A DNA stretch of 64,000 nucleotides, from assembly GCA_035048815.1 (NCBI GenBank), contig JAUCBN010000054.1:10230001-10294000 (forward strand), written 5' to 3'. The translations under genes and the position numbers were made by a program. Source of the DNA: Abelmoschus esculentus (Eukaryota > Streptophyta > Magnoliopsida > Malvales > Malvaceae). Positions within the stretch are counted from its first letter, which is position 1. Each line of letters starts with the position of its first letter. The notes beneath the pieces are model-generated. The model was not told where the DNA came from, did no database searches, and was given only the letters and a program-made list of their open reading frames with translations. Positions 10,871-22,556 of this stretch are shown in pieces.

Positions 10871-11993
10871 TTAATCTTTTGACGACAAATATACACTTTA
10901 TAAATAAAAAATAATTTAAATCTATAACAAGATGAACATAATCAATTTTCTTAAAAAAATACTTGTTAGATTTAAAATTAAAAGACATGTTAAAAAAATA
11001 TAAAAAAAAGTAGATCTTCAAAATACTAGTTCTTAGTAGTTGAATCATCCATTAGTGCCCATCAAATTCACCTAGACAAAGGGTGATTGGTGGGGAAAAT
11101 GTCATAAAGAAATCATGTGTTTGATACAACCCTAATCCTAGTCCTTCCCCACCTAATCAAATTAATGTTTAATAATGATTATTATCGTGCGTAATCTTTT
11201 TCTCTAATTAAATTTAAGAGTTTTTGATAAAGCATTCAAAATATAAATCTTATAGGATTTTTATTTTTTTTATTTTTTATTAAATTTAAATATATATTTG
11301 GTATCTAAATTAGATATATTTTTTAATTTGGTATTTAATTTTTTCTCAAATTAATATAAAATTAAACACAATCTCTTAAGTAAGTACCTAAAAAAATTTT
11401 ACTCTTAAGTTAGTACTTAAATTAGACCCTTGTTTTAAATTGATACAGAAAATTATATATTCTATCAATTTGATACTAATTCGAAACAAATCAATAAATT
11501 TAATAATCTATATTTAAAATTTTTACCAACTTATTTTTATTCTCCTAAATTATTATTTCTTCTCTCATAAAAGTTGTAATACTTTTCTTATATAATAAAA
11601 TTTTAATAATAATAATTTGTTATTATTTTATTGTAGAATGCAGTTATTTAATTGTCATTTTTATTGGATCCTAACTCCGTTCCTGACTAAATTTATGTAA
11701 CTTTTAAATATAAAAAAGTTAAATTTATTGAATTATTTTAAATTAGGATCAAATCGATAAAATGTATAAGTTTTGAAAATTAAAATTGTTACTAAAAGCA
11801 CCAAAACACAGTGAATGAGATCAAAGTTCGATTACTATTTTGAGAGTAAAAGTTCTTTAAGTACTAACAAAAGAGAAGACATCTAACTCAAATATTAACT
11901 TAAAAACAAAATTTCTTTAAATATCAACTTATAAAAAATATTAAATTTAGATGCCAAATAAATATTTTAAACGTCGGTATTATCACCTGTAAC

Positions 11994-12170
11994 AGGGACG
12001 AAACTATATGGGGTGGGGAGGGACAATCGCCCCCACCCCCGAAGAATTTTTTTATTCACTTTTGTCCCCCTATTTAAATTCTTTTAAAAATTATTTTTTA
12101 TAAATTTTTCTCCTACTTTTAAATATTTATATTTTACCCCCTCAACCTCAAATCCCGATATTTTAACCAC
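11994..12170. repeat. dispersed short repeat, family B copy (inverted relative to 45925)
   Basis: The left edge GGGACGAAACTATATGGGGT followed by GGGGAGGGACAATCGCCCCC is the complement of the right edge of the copy at 45925-46107. The rest is AT-rich and non-coding. Confidence 0.5.
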
Positions 12171-13733
12171 CCTATTCATTCTCATTTCCTATTATCAGCA
12201 AACAAGAATCCTTCCAATCACGTTTTCTTATTTATTACATGTTTGGTTTCTTTTACGTTTTCTTAGGACAAGAAATAAACCATCTACTAGAAATCTCCCT
12301 TTTCACATTTCTACTTCATTTTTTTCGTAATATAATCAATAAAAGGAAAACCTAATTGTCTTTTATTTTGACAAGAAGTGGGACATGTCCACATCGAACC
12401 AATTTATGATTTTATATTAATTTAATGAGGTAAGGTCATATTATATAATATAAATCTCTTTAAATTTTTTACGTTTTTGGATTGTTAGATAATTAAAACT
12501 GATCGTTCAGATTATTTTTTTTACCCCAAGTAATAATCTTCATATAACTAATTATTAATCTGACTCATCCGTTTTAATCATTTAATAATCCGAAAAATAT
12601 ATAAAACTTAAAAAAAGTTATACTGTGTAACTTAATTCTATCCCTAAATTGATATAAAATAGTTATTGTATGATAAAAAAGAAAAAAATATTATATACAC
12701 ACATTAATTTATGATTTTATATTAAATTTGAGTGATAATTTTTATTTTAATTTTTAATAGTATTTGGATTAATTAAAAAAATATTATTTAATTAAAAAAT
12801 ATTATAAACGGGATACTCAGTTAAAAATTATTACAAATAAGTCACTCGATTGATATATAGTTATAAATAGGCCACTTTTCTTCTAATACGATATGGCATA
12901 ATAATATTTTTAGTCTTAAAATTTATATAATTTATTAATTTAATCTTAATTTAAAATAATTAAAAATCAACTTTTAATACATAATTTTTTTATCACTTTA
13001 ATTTTTACTTTTCTCTTAAATTACTTGTCCTTACCCTATAAATGGACTTTCTTGCTTTGGAAATATCATAAAAATATTAAATTAATAAAAAAAAATTAAA
13101 ATATGAAATATTAAATTATTTTGCATTAGGAAGAATAATAAAAATGTATAATTTTAGGATTAAAAATATTTATTAAACGAAAAAAATGCCATATTTGTAA
13201 GAAGAGTGTCTTGTTTATAACAATATATTAATTATATGTGATAAAGTAAAAACTTTGATAGGATTTTATAAAATTTAAATAATTATATATATATATATGA
13301 TACAAAATCTAAGTTAATCAATCTTCTTATTTTCTTATATTTATAACTTATAACAATAAAAAATAATAATGTGTATTTTAAGAGACGCGTGTTTAAATAT
13401 TTTTACAATATATAATATAATAAAATATATTATAATAAAATATATATTTATGTCACTCGATAAAAAATTAAATAAAAGATAAAAATATTACATTAAAGTA
13501 TCTTCCGAAAGGTTAACCAAAGTTTTCATTAAAAACCTAGCTACCCACCAAATGAACATTAATAAATTTAATAATCTATATTTAAAATTTTTATCAATTT
13601 ACTCATTTTTATTTTTTTAAATCGTTTAATCTTTTTCTGTAAATATTATATTACTTTCTTTGTAAAATAATAGTTTAACAATAATTTATTATTGTTTTAT
13701 AGTAAAATACAGTTATCCAATTATCGTTTTTAC

Positions 13734-13923
13734 GAAAAATTATATCATGGGTCAGTTCCACTACGTGTCCATGGGATCGATCAATAAAAACTACCCATCT
13801 TTCCATGTCATATTTTTTTTCAAGTGATTTTTCACTTGAAAAATTAAAAAGTAATGAGGTGGGTAGTTTTTATTGGTCGGTCCCAGATGACGTGGTGGGA
13901 CTAACCCATGATATAATTTCTCC
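13734..13923. mobile_element. MITE, family A copy 3
   Basis: The inverted ends are GAAAAATTATATCATGGGTC at the left and GACTAACCCATGATATAATT before TCTCC at the right. The inner parts also pair (AAAAACTACCCA with TGGGTAGTTTTT). ACGT cores lie at both ends (CTACGTGTCC and GATGACGTGG). Confidence 0.8.
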
Positions 13924-14159
13924 GTTTTTACCCAAAATTTAACTTCTTTACCATTTGGGAAGAAAGAACGGTCGAAGAATTCAAGTCTATAATATGAGTT
14001 GTGAGAATTAAAATTGTCACTAAAAGTACTAAAACAATGAATATCATTAAAGTTCGGTTATCAACTTAAGATATTAATTTAAGAAAATTTATCTAATTTA
14101 AGTATCGACTTAAAAAAATATATCGAATATATATTTAAGCCTTCCCATTATCACCTTTA

Positions 14160-14705
14160 ACTAGGGGTATTTAAAAACATCTGATTCGGTCGATCCGATC
14201 CGGTTATCCATTGATCCGATCCGAAAATAGGGATATCCGATCTTATTTTTATTTCTGGATAGGATATCCGATCCGATTTTAAGTTTTTCGGATCAGATAT
14301 TGATCACAATATTTTAAGTTTCGGATTATCCGAAAATTCGAAAATCCAAAACTTTAAATTTTTATTAATATTAATCTTGTTATATTTAACAATTTAGTGT
14401 TTGTTATTTTCAAAAATTTTAAAAATTGAAACTTTTATAAATGTAATTCTTGTTGTATTTAGTAATTTATTGTTTATTATATTCGAAATTCCAAAATTTT
14501 TAAAAATATAACATTCAAACTAGAAAAATTAGTTTAATCAAATAATATTTTTGGATAATTGGATATCCGAATATCCGATATCCGAATATGGGGATATCCG
14601 CTTTTTTTCGGATCGGATACAAACCATTATATCATCGATCCAAAAACCAGAATATCCAAAAAAATCAGATCCTATCCGATCCAATATCCAATATCCGACA
14701 ACCAA
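14160..14705. repeat. degenerate GGATATCCGA-rich repeat block
   Basis: The block is dominated by variants of GGATATCCGAATATCC and GATCCGATCC on both sides of an AT-rich centre (about 14340-14530). Because the motif is self-complementary, the block can fold in many ways. It is not a regular tandem array, and the open reading frames crossing it are by-products of the motif. Confidence 0.55.
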
Positions 14706-15139
14706 CACCTCCACCTTTAACCACCCTATTCATTCTCATTTCCTCATATCAGCCAGCAAGAATACTCAATTCACGTTTTCTTATTTATTACATGTTTGGT
14801 TTCTTTTGCGTTTATTTAGGTCAAGAAAAATCCCATCTACTGTAAATCAACCTTTCACATTTCCACTTCATTTTTTCGTAATATAATCTATAAAAGGAAA
14901 ACCTAATGGCTAACGAATTGTGTCTTTTGTTTAGACAAGGAATGGGACATGTTTTATATCCATCTATATTCGATTTATCAGTTGATTATTCAAGTTAAGT
15001 CTCATAGATATTTAGTATATAATAAATTTTAACTTAATTTATTTTATTTATGTCAACATAATTCGATCTCATGATATCTAAAAGTTTAATTTAAAATTGA
15101 GAGTGGATCGAGAGGTGTTGAAATAATCATATCCAGGGG

Positions 15140-15168
15140 GGGACCTACCGTAGTGCATGGTAGGTCCC
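15140..15168. repeat. perfect 10-bp stem hairpin
   Basis: GGGACCTACC (15140-15149) and GGTAGGTCCC (15159-15168) pair perfectly around the 9-base loop GTAGTGCAT. A third partial copy, GACCTACC, follows at once (15171-15178). Confidence 0.8.
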
Positions 15169-16079
15169 TTGACCTACCATTATTTTGTTGGATAAACTAT
15201 TATTATGGTCATTAATATTTTTTTTTTTAATTTAGTCATTGAGTTATTATTTTTTTTTATAAAATTTTACTAAAATTATGTTTTCTTTCTATTTTAAATA
15301 AAATCTCATTAAAATTATGTTTTTCTATTTTGGTTACTAATAATTATAAAATGGAATCAAAAGCTTATTAACTGTAATAAAAAAATTTAAATTCTAGTGA
15401 TTAAAATGAAAATATACTAAAAGTTTCATGGCTACTAGTATAATTTATCCTTAAAATATTAAATTTTTTATATAAATAAAAAAATCAATCCTTTATTTAA
15501 ACAAATATTTAAATTAACATTCTATAACTATTTTAAATATATTTAACTCGTTCAGTTAAAAAATATTGATTAAACACATTAACACTCATACAAAATAATT
15601 TAACTAAAATTTTTATTTAAAAATTTAAAAATAATTACTTTAATTTAAATAAAACTTAAAAGTAGTAAAATATTTTTAATCATTAAATAATAATATTTAT
15701 TTTAATTTTTTTATTTGTATATCTTTTCATTTGGAAAGGTTATATCTTTTTATTAATTTTTTTTAGAGTTTAATAAAAATATTTATAAAAAATTAAAAAT
15801 GAATTTAAATTTAGTTTTAGAATTAGAATATTAAAGAGTATCAAATAAAAATATAACTTTTTTAAATAAAATATTTATTAAAAGTATCAGGTCAGGTACC
15901 TGATTAAAAAAAAATTGGTCCAAACCCAATTCGACTATTAAAGAAAATCATAGGCCGGGTAATTTTTTTAAAAAGAAATACTCGATTTCATAGAATTTAG
16001 TCGATAGGTCAATGGATTAGATCATCGATGTTAGATATTTTATAAGGCTCCTACCCTTGAATACGGTATTGTTCCTCTT

Positions 16080-16233
16080 CCTCGAAAAAATAACAGATAG
16101 GTCTGACTTATCATATCATTTATAGTCTCATCTAATAATAAATTTTTATCTCATTTCTTTTCAAGACGAGATTAATCTTCACTTCTATCGTATATAATAT
16201 AAAAAACCATGACCGTATAATAATTTCTTCTTT
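16080..16233. mobile_element. decayed MITE, family A, in the KCS promoter
   Basis: The text TAGGTCTGACTTATCATATC followed by ATTTATAGTCTCATC resembles the left interior of family A, and AATAATTTCTTC ends it at the right. The outer inverted ends are mostly lost. It sits directly upstream of the KCS TATA box. Confidence 0.4.
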
Positions 16234-16244
16234 CCCAAACTCCC

Positions 16245-16253
16245 TATAAATTA
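16245..16253 (+). promoter_or_regulatory. probable TATA box of the KCS gene
   Basis: TATAAATTA lies 54-62 bases before the start codon at 16307, a usual plant spacing with a short leader. No initiator element was assigned. Confidence 0.45.
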
Positions 16254-16306
16254 ATTTCTCAGTCTCTTTACAGTTCAACCTTCCAAATTAAACATCTCCC
16301 CCATCA

Positions 16307-17853
16307 ATGACGATGAATGAACAGAAAAAAACCAGGTTTTCCACTGAACAAATTGTATCTGTTGGGTTCAAATATGCGAAGCTTGATTACCATTATGCTT
16401 TGCACCTCAGTTTAATTCTAACCCTCTTTTGCCTCATCTTAATCCATCCTTCAACATTTCCAGCCCGAGAAATGTTTCTGTTCTCGATTTCCATCGGTTT
16501 CTTAGCTGCCATGTACTGGATGAGACGACCGAGAAGAAACGTTTACTTGCTGAATTTTGCATGTTTCAAGCCAGGAAAAGATAGGATGGCGAGCAAAGAG
16601 TTTTTCATGCAGTTGTGTGGTAAAAGTGAGTTCTTCACCCAAGAAACCTTAAGGTTTCTGAAGAAAATATTGGAAAGATCAGGTTTGGGTGAGAGGACGT
16701 ACGGCTCAGAGGGCTTAATGCAAGTCCCGGTTCTTAAAACTATCGTCGAGGCAAGAAATGAAACTGAGATGGTCATGTTCGGAGCCATCGATGAGGTTTT
16801 GAGGAAAACTGGGGTGAAGCCTGGGGAGATAGGGATTGTCGTGGTGAATAGCAGTTTGTTCAATCCGTCGCCATCTCTTGCGGCCACCATTGTCAATCAC
16901 TACAAGCTTAGACAGAGTGTTGTCACCTATAATCTTGCTGGCATGGGTTGCAGTGCTGGGATTATTTCTATAGACCTTGCCAAACAACTTTTACAGGTTT
17001 ACATAATAAGTCTCATTAATATTCGATTCGAATCGATTGTTTTAACTCTAATGAGATTTCTAAGTATAGTTTTAACATGCAGGTGCATGGCGACACATAT
17101 GTTCTAGTTGTGAGTACGGAGAACCTGACGAACAATTGGTACAAAGGCAACAATCGCGCAATGCTCGTCACTAATTGCCTATTTCGCGTGGGTGGTGCCG
17201 CAGTTCTCCTATCGAATCGATCATCCGATCGATGTCGTGCCAAGTATGAACTCGTTCGAACCCTCCGAACTCACACCGGTGCCGATGATAGGAGTTACAA
17301 TTGTGTATACCAACAAGAAGATGAAGCTAACGAAGTCGGCGTTTCACTATCGAAAGACCTGATGATCGTCGCCGGCGAGGCCCTGAAAGCGAATATCACA
17401 GCACTAGGACCATTGGTTCTCCCCATTTCAGAACAAATCCTGTTTCTGGCGACATTGTTCTTGAGGAAAGCTCTAGGAACGAAGATCGTGAAGCTGTACG
17501 TGCCGAATTTTAAGTTAGCATTCGAACATTTCTGCATCCATGCTGGAGGTCGAAGCGTGTTGGACGAGTTGGAGAAAAGCTTGGGGCTGCTTCCAATGCA
17601 GATGGAGCCATCCAGGATGACTCTTTACAGGTTTGGGAATACCTCCAGCAGCTCTTTATGGTACGAGATAGCTTACCTAGAAGCCAAAGGGAGAATCAAG
17701 AAACATGACAGAGTATGGCAAATCGGATTCGGATCGGGATTCAAGTGTAACAGTTGTGTTTGGCGTGCGCTAAAATCAATAGATCCGACTATAGAAATTA
17801 ATCCTTGGACGAGTGAAATCGATGAATTTCCTGCAACAATACCCCTCAAGTGA
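16307..17853 (+). CDS. 3-ketoacyl-CoA synthase (KCS), two exons, 486 aa
   Basis: This is a condensing enzyme of very-long-chain fatty acid elongation in the endoplasmic reticulum, joining acyl-CoA and malonyl-CoA. Exons are 16307-16996 and 17083-17853; the 86-bp phase-0 intron has GT-AG borders (ACAG/GTTTAC, GCAG/GTGCAT). Residues 30-75 hold two hydrophobic segments followed by MRRPRRNVYL. The FAE1/CUT1 region follows, then the thiolase-like core with the active Cys215 in NLAGMGCSAG. Other conserved sites are His294 (RTHTGADD), His379 and His383 (FEHFCIHAGGR) and Asn416 (RFGNTSSSS). The usual LHRFGNTSSSS reads LYRFGNTSSSS: Tyr412 replaces the conserved histidine. The C-terminus keeps VWQIGFGSGFKCNS. 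The length is normal and the reading frame intact. The paralogue number is not assigned. Confidence 0.95.
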
Positions 17854-18405
17854 CTTTTATTACATATTAATTAAGGTTGCTCATATATAATACATCAATT
17901 AATGTATATGAACTTAATGGACCAACGATTCTACGAGTTGTTAAGGAATTGAAATGAATTGTAGTGCCACGTGTAGCACAATGTAATATGTCTTGTCCTT
18001 AATTTTCAATATTAATTAATAATAACTTATGTATGCTTAATTTCTATAAATTTTAATCTAATCCATGTCATTTAGCACATGATAACATCATGAAGTTAAT
18101 TTATATTAATAAAAAATTAAATTATAATAATTAGACTTTTTTATTAATTTTTTCTTTTATTATTATTTTATGTATAAAAATAAAATCGGGAAAGTCTTGA
18201 ATCTCTTAGATTATTTTTTTTCATCGAAAATTGTTAATAAACTAAAAAGAGTCTCATACTCAAATATTCACTTCATCACTATCTCGGTTATGATAAGTTT
18301 GTATATGTATCTCCTTAGTCTTCGAGCTTAATAAGTAACGAGTTGAGTTAATTAACGATTTTTTTTATGACAGAGCTTACTTCTACCTAAACCTATAGGG
18401 GAATA

Positions 18406-18410
18406 GAGAA
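18406..18410. repeat. 5-bp target-site duplication, left copy (GAGAA)
   Basis: GAGAA directly precedes the LTR and recurs at 20444-20448 directly after it. A 5-bp duplication is the length made by LTR-retrotransposon integrases. Confidence 0.8.
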
Positions 18411-19146
18411 TGTAACGACCCGGATTTCGGATCCGAGTGTCGGGTTAACCCGAGAGTTTGGGCTTCGGTTTTGGGCTCCGAGTGAGAGGTTTTGGGCCTT
18501 GTTGGGCTGCTTGTTTGGTTGGGGTTGAGAGGTTGTGTTGGGCTTGAGTTGTTGGTTGAGGGTTATTTGGTAATTACCAAAGAAGGATGAGAGAGAGGGT
18601 TGGGGGATTAGTTTCTCTGCAGAGTGATATCACCCTACTCATCTCTTTTCTCCCTTCATCTTTCATTCTTGAGGAAAGAAAAAGAAAGGTAAAAGGTGAA
18701 ATCTTTGAGAGCTTAAGTTGGTTTTTCGTTTTTGTGGTTGTATGAGAGTTTTAAGGCTCGAGGAGATCTACAATCTAAGGTAAGAGTTGTTTGGTTTGGT
18801 GAAGAAAAAGAGGAAGCCCAATCTCAAAGGCAAGGCAAGGAGAAAGCTTAAGGAGGAAGAAGGAAGGTCGTTTTTGTTGTTGCCTGCAAGAGGTTGGTAC
18901 TCCCAACTCTTCTATTTATCTTGCATTTCATGGTAGAGTGCATAACATATAGAAATTCATGTATGAATGCTTGGTTTGAGCTTTTGGGTCTTTAATGGTG
19001 AATTTCGTAATTGTGTGTTTGATGGCTTGAAAATAATGTTAAAACACTTGAAACCTTTCTAAGAATGAGTAAGAACACTTTAGAATCGAATAGATTAATG
19101 TTTGAGAAGAATCCCTAGAAATTTCTAAGTGCAGACCTACATTTCG

Positions 19147-19440
19147 TACAGGGGTATCGATACACGGGCTACCGGTATCGATACTCATGAGTGGAAATAG
19201 GCTAAGTGGCCAGGTGTATCGAACCATGGTTCGATACCGGGACCTCCAGTGGCATAATGGCATCGATGCCGGTATCGATGCTGGAGGGTCCTCTTTTGTT
19301 GACTTTGAAAATGGTCAAAGGGTATCGATACTAGTATCGATACCCATGGTTCGATGCCTTCTTTGGGTAGGTATCGAGGCAGGTGGTTCGATACCCCATA
19401 TAAGAGTATCGATACCCCTACGAAAATTGGACAAGTTAAG
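19147..19440. repeat. cluster of TATCGATA palindromes inside the LTR
   Basis: GTATCGATAC, GGTATCGATGC and GGTTCGATACC variants recur about a dozen times within 300 bp, pointing both ways, with no fixed period. The motif is self-complementary. A similar but more decayed set occurs at 34620-34890. Confidence 0.7.
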
Positions 19441-19649
19441 TATGGTTTGAGGTTCGATAAGAGGATTAAAGGTTAAAATGGATCTTATAATCAATGAAAT
19501 GAACTGTTTAACCAAGATTGATGTTTATAATCCCGAAAGACTAAAGTATGATAAGTCTTAATATATCTTGTTGTGCTAAGATCCTAGGCGGATCGTTTGA
19601 GTCCTTGTGTGATGGAAATCCGGATATCCATAAGTGTTGCAACACGTTG

Positions 19650-19870
19650 AAGGCCATCCGATGTAACATGCCGGATGATGTTTGAAGACTTTTATTCCGA
19701 GTGTTGGGCGGCCTCACTCGAAGATGTTCGATGTAACATTCCGAGCATGGGGTTGGTTGGGCGGCCTCCACCCCTTTCCGAACGTTGGGCGACCTCATTC
19801 GAAGATGTCCGATGTAACATTCCAGGCATAGGATTTGAGGGCGACCTCAATCCTGAGTGTAGGATCTCGA
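19650..19870. repeat. imperfect tandem subrepeats inside the LTR
   Basis: CGATGTAACATGCC or CGATGTAACATTCC appears at about 19661, 19729 and 19809, and GTTGGGCGGCCTC or GTTGGGCGACCTC lies between copies. Spacing is 68-80 bp, so the units have gained and lost bases. Confidence 0.6.
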
Positions 19871-21837
19871 TGCTGTGTAGACGCGGGCCTCACTCTTGTG
19901 TGTTATTTTGTGATGTGACATGTATATGCTGTGTGTGATATTATACATTGTTTATGCCATGTGGTAGGCAAGCATGCTAGATCATCATTTCATGCACGAT
20001 GTTTATATGTTATGCTTTACTGCTTATGATATGCATGATGTTGGCCGAGTTCGGCGTACCCACTGAGCTTTAGTAGCTCAGCGTTCGAAATGTGTTTTCG
20101 TGCGTAGGTTAGCGGAAGCCGGTTCGTGGAGCACCATCGAGGTTTGGATTTCAGCATCGTCCTATGTCAGGGTACATTTATAGATTAGTGGTCTAGTACT
20201 TGGTTGGACCCTATGTATTTTGTAACTCTGTTATTTTAATTTGAGTCGAATGTTTTAATGGTTTGTAATATTTTGGAGCTCCGATTATCTTATATTATTT
20301 TGGGCTTGCGTTTTAACTTAAATGGATTTTATAAATAGTATTTTGGACTTGAATTGGATTTCAATTGTTGGGCTTTCGAAAGAATTTTGAAATATAGGTT
20401 TTGGGCCGGAGACCCAATGTGACATCCGGGTCGGGGTGTTACAGAGAAACTCTAGGGAAAGAAATGCTCCTACTGAATCTTGAACCCAGGACCTACAAGG
20501 GAGGGATGAGAATAGGTAAGCAACTCTGACTAACCGACCATCTAACGCTTACTTAGTCACAAAAATTTTTAACGAGTATAAATCAAATACTACTCGATTC
20601 ACGATAAAAATTCCTATTTTTGTTTTAGTAAGTTAGAATTTTTTATTTATAATTGTTCTTGAAATCGAAAACGTTCCATTTATTCCTGAATAGCGTCTTT
20701 CAAAAGCGTCGATTTGCTCGATAAACACCCTTAAAAATTATTAGTTTGTGTTCATAAAATTATTCCTCTAAAACGACATCTCGTACCTTCAATAATTTCT
20801 TCCAAAGGTAAACAGCTAATATTGCTGACATCGTTGTATGACGTTAGTCATGCTGATTTACCAATCTTATAATTTACTTTTTTTTTGTAAGAAAACAACA
20901 CAAATAATGACACAGTATAGGCTTTTCTAGAATGGTTCTTGAGTTGGAGATTCTGTCGGTGTTTTTGCTTATAAAATTATATTTTTTTATGATAAACGAA
21001 CCACATTCAGACATACTTTTATTCGTAATAGATAGAGCTAGACACTTTTGAGAATATATGCTCAGTGTTCCTTGAAGGGTAGGCTCCAATTTCACATTAT
21101 ATAATAACCAAACTGATTAATTAATTAATTTTACTAAATTTTAAGCGATGTTGTTGGTCACGATTCGAATAAAAATCTTATATCTCTTTTTAGGAAAAAT
21201 TATATCATGGATCTTTTCATCACGTTATATGTGGTCTCGTCTACTAAAATTCAATCACTTATTTTTTTTGTCATTAATCTATTTATAATTCATTTTTTTC
21301 GGTAACCACTCATTCTCTATTTACATGACATAAAAATAATTAAGATTCATCTTTAAAAAAATGACTTTCATAGAATAAATTTAAAATATTTTAATTAATA
21401 TATATAATTTTTAAATTAAAAATATTTTATTAATTATATCTTTATAAAAATTATAAATTTATAAATTATAAAAAAATAGTAAATGAAGGTTAAATTTATA
21501 ATTTGACTCTCAAAAGCACTTTTTCAACCGTAAAAGCTAAAAATTTTAGTTTTTGCGTTTAGGTTGAAAAACACTTTTCAAACACGGTTTTCCCCCAAAA
21601 ACTACCCGTTTACATTGTTTTTGACCTCAAATCAACTTTTGCAGCCAATTGTTAAACGGGGACTTAAACGATACATAAACAAAAGAACAAAAGTAATGAA
21701 AAAAAATTGAGTGAATCCGTGCTTATAATTTAATTTTTAGTGTTTATAGAACTGATCCCATGATTCATGTTTTTTTTTTAATAATTTCTAGTTAGAAAAA
21801 AATTTGTTCTTAATGTATTTCGAGCCCACAACTTAAT

Positions 21838-22040
21838 GAGATATTATATCATGAGTCAGTCTCACCACGTCATTTATGGGATTAACCAATAGAAAAAATC
21901 TCCACCTCATTATTTTTTAATTTTCCAAGTGAAGATTCACTTGGGAAAAAATTATGACATGGATAAATTGATGAAGTTGATAATTTTTATTGGTTGGTCC
22001 ATGAACAGGTGGTGGGACTGACCCATGATATAATCTTTCC
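21838..22040. mobile_element. MITE, family A copy 4
   Basis: The left end GAGATATTATATCATGAGTC and the right end ACCCATGATATAATCTTTCC are inverted copies, with the usual internal CACCACGTCA at the left and GGTGGGACTG at the right. It is about 200 bp and non-coding. Confidence 0.75.
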
Positions 22041-22501
22041 ACAACTTAAAAATAATAAAAGGGTATCAATTAATAACTTTAAGAATTTGTTTTAAAAATT
22101 ATTAATCGATTCATGTGTTTCTCGAAAAATATTGAATATAATTTTGTCACAAAATTTTAAAATTTTTAATATTTATAAAACTCTTAAATAAAAATTAAAA
22201 AATCAATTGAGTTTTTATATAAAAAATGCACCCAACTGATTATAGTGCATTTAATCTATTCTTTTTAACTTAAAAAATAATAATCAACCCTTTTATTAAT
22301 GAAAATCATAAACAAATAATAAAATTAATCTTATTGGTATAAATAATTTAAAAAAAAAACTTTTTTTTTTCTAATATTCTCCGCCGTCAATAATGTCTGA
22401 GAAAAATAGAAAATGGCAAAGAAACAATATGGATGATGAAATACTTTTTAGCCCTCCATCTTTTATTTTTTTACATATTCCATCACCTCCTTTTTTTTCT
22501 T

Positions 22502-22509
22502 TATAAATA
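22502..22509 (+). promoter_or_regulatory. probable TATA box of the small Gly/Cys-rich gene
   Basis: TATAAATA lies 48-55 bases before the ATG at 22557, which predicts a leader of roughly 20-25 bases. Confidence 0.5.
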
Positions 22510-22556
22510 CCTAAATTCAGACACCAATCATCACTTAACTTCAAAGAGAAACAAAA

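Larger units (their letters stand above)
6888..16306. other. 9.4-kb intergenic block of transposon remnants
   Basis: I see no gene here. The block holds a foldback element (7381-9029), MITEs (9404-9658, 13734-13923 and a decayed one near 16080-16233), a SINE-like copy with a 73-bp tandem array (about 10385-10870), a family-B repeat (11994-12170), a GATATCC-rich block (14160-14705) and a perfect hairpin (15140-15168). From 7050 to 7270 the DNA is made of imperfect GGTTAATTCGGTTAA runs. The open frames near 14551-14886 fall in or beside the GATATCC block and look accidental. Confidence 0.6.
18411..20443. mobile_element. solo LTR of an LTR retrotransposon, 2033 bp
   Basis: The element starts TGTAACGACCCGG and ends GGGTCGGGGTGTTACA, with the TG...CA border and matching inverted tips TGTAAC/GTTACA, and is flanked by the duplication GAGAA. 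There is no second LTR, primer-binding site, gag or pol next to it, so it is most simply a solo LTR left by recombination between two LTRs. The size and the TGTAAC...GTTACA tips suggest a Ty3/gypsy family, but that is inference. Inside are a TATCGATA-rich part (19147-19440) and imperfect 70-80-bp repeats built on GTTGGGCGGCCTC and CGATGTAACATTCC (about 19650-19870). Confidence 0.85.
18358..20575 (-). mobile_element. SINE-like element, minus strand, interrupted by the solo LTR
   Basis: With the LTR removed, the flanks read as one copy similar to 10413-10560: GCTTACTTCTACC, then AGAAACTCTAGGGAAAG, then TTGAACCCAGGACC, then CTAACCGACCATCTAACGCT. On the minus strand the right side is a tRNA-like head (GGTCGGTTAGTCAGAG and CCTGGGTTCAAG) and the left side ends in poly(A) (poly-T at 18361-18366 on the plus strand). 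TTAACGA occurs just outside each end (before 18359 and near 20570) and may be the target duplication. Confidence 0.55.
17854..22556. other. intergenic region dominated by a solo LTR inside a SINE
   Basis: After the KCS stop there is about 500 bp of AT-rich 3' flank, then a SINE-like copy split by a solo LTR (18358-20575), then a decayed family-A MITE beginning near 21193 (GGAAAAATTATATCATGG) and an intact one (21838-22040). I see no gene. The short open frames within the LTR (for example 19187-19450 and 19675-19938) follow its internal repeats. Confidence 0.6.

Noticed and set aside
14551..14886. 111-codon open frame
   Set aside because: Falls in and beside the GATATCC repeat block; the composition follows the motif and there is no splice or family support.
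19187..19938. Several open frames of 60-87 codons
   Set aside because: All lie inside the solo LTR and mirror its internal repeats (TATCGATA, GGGCGGCCTC).
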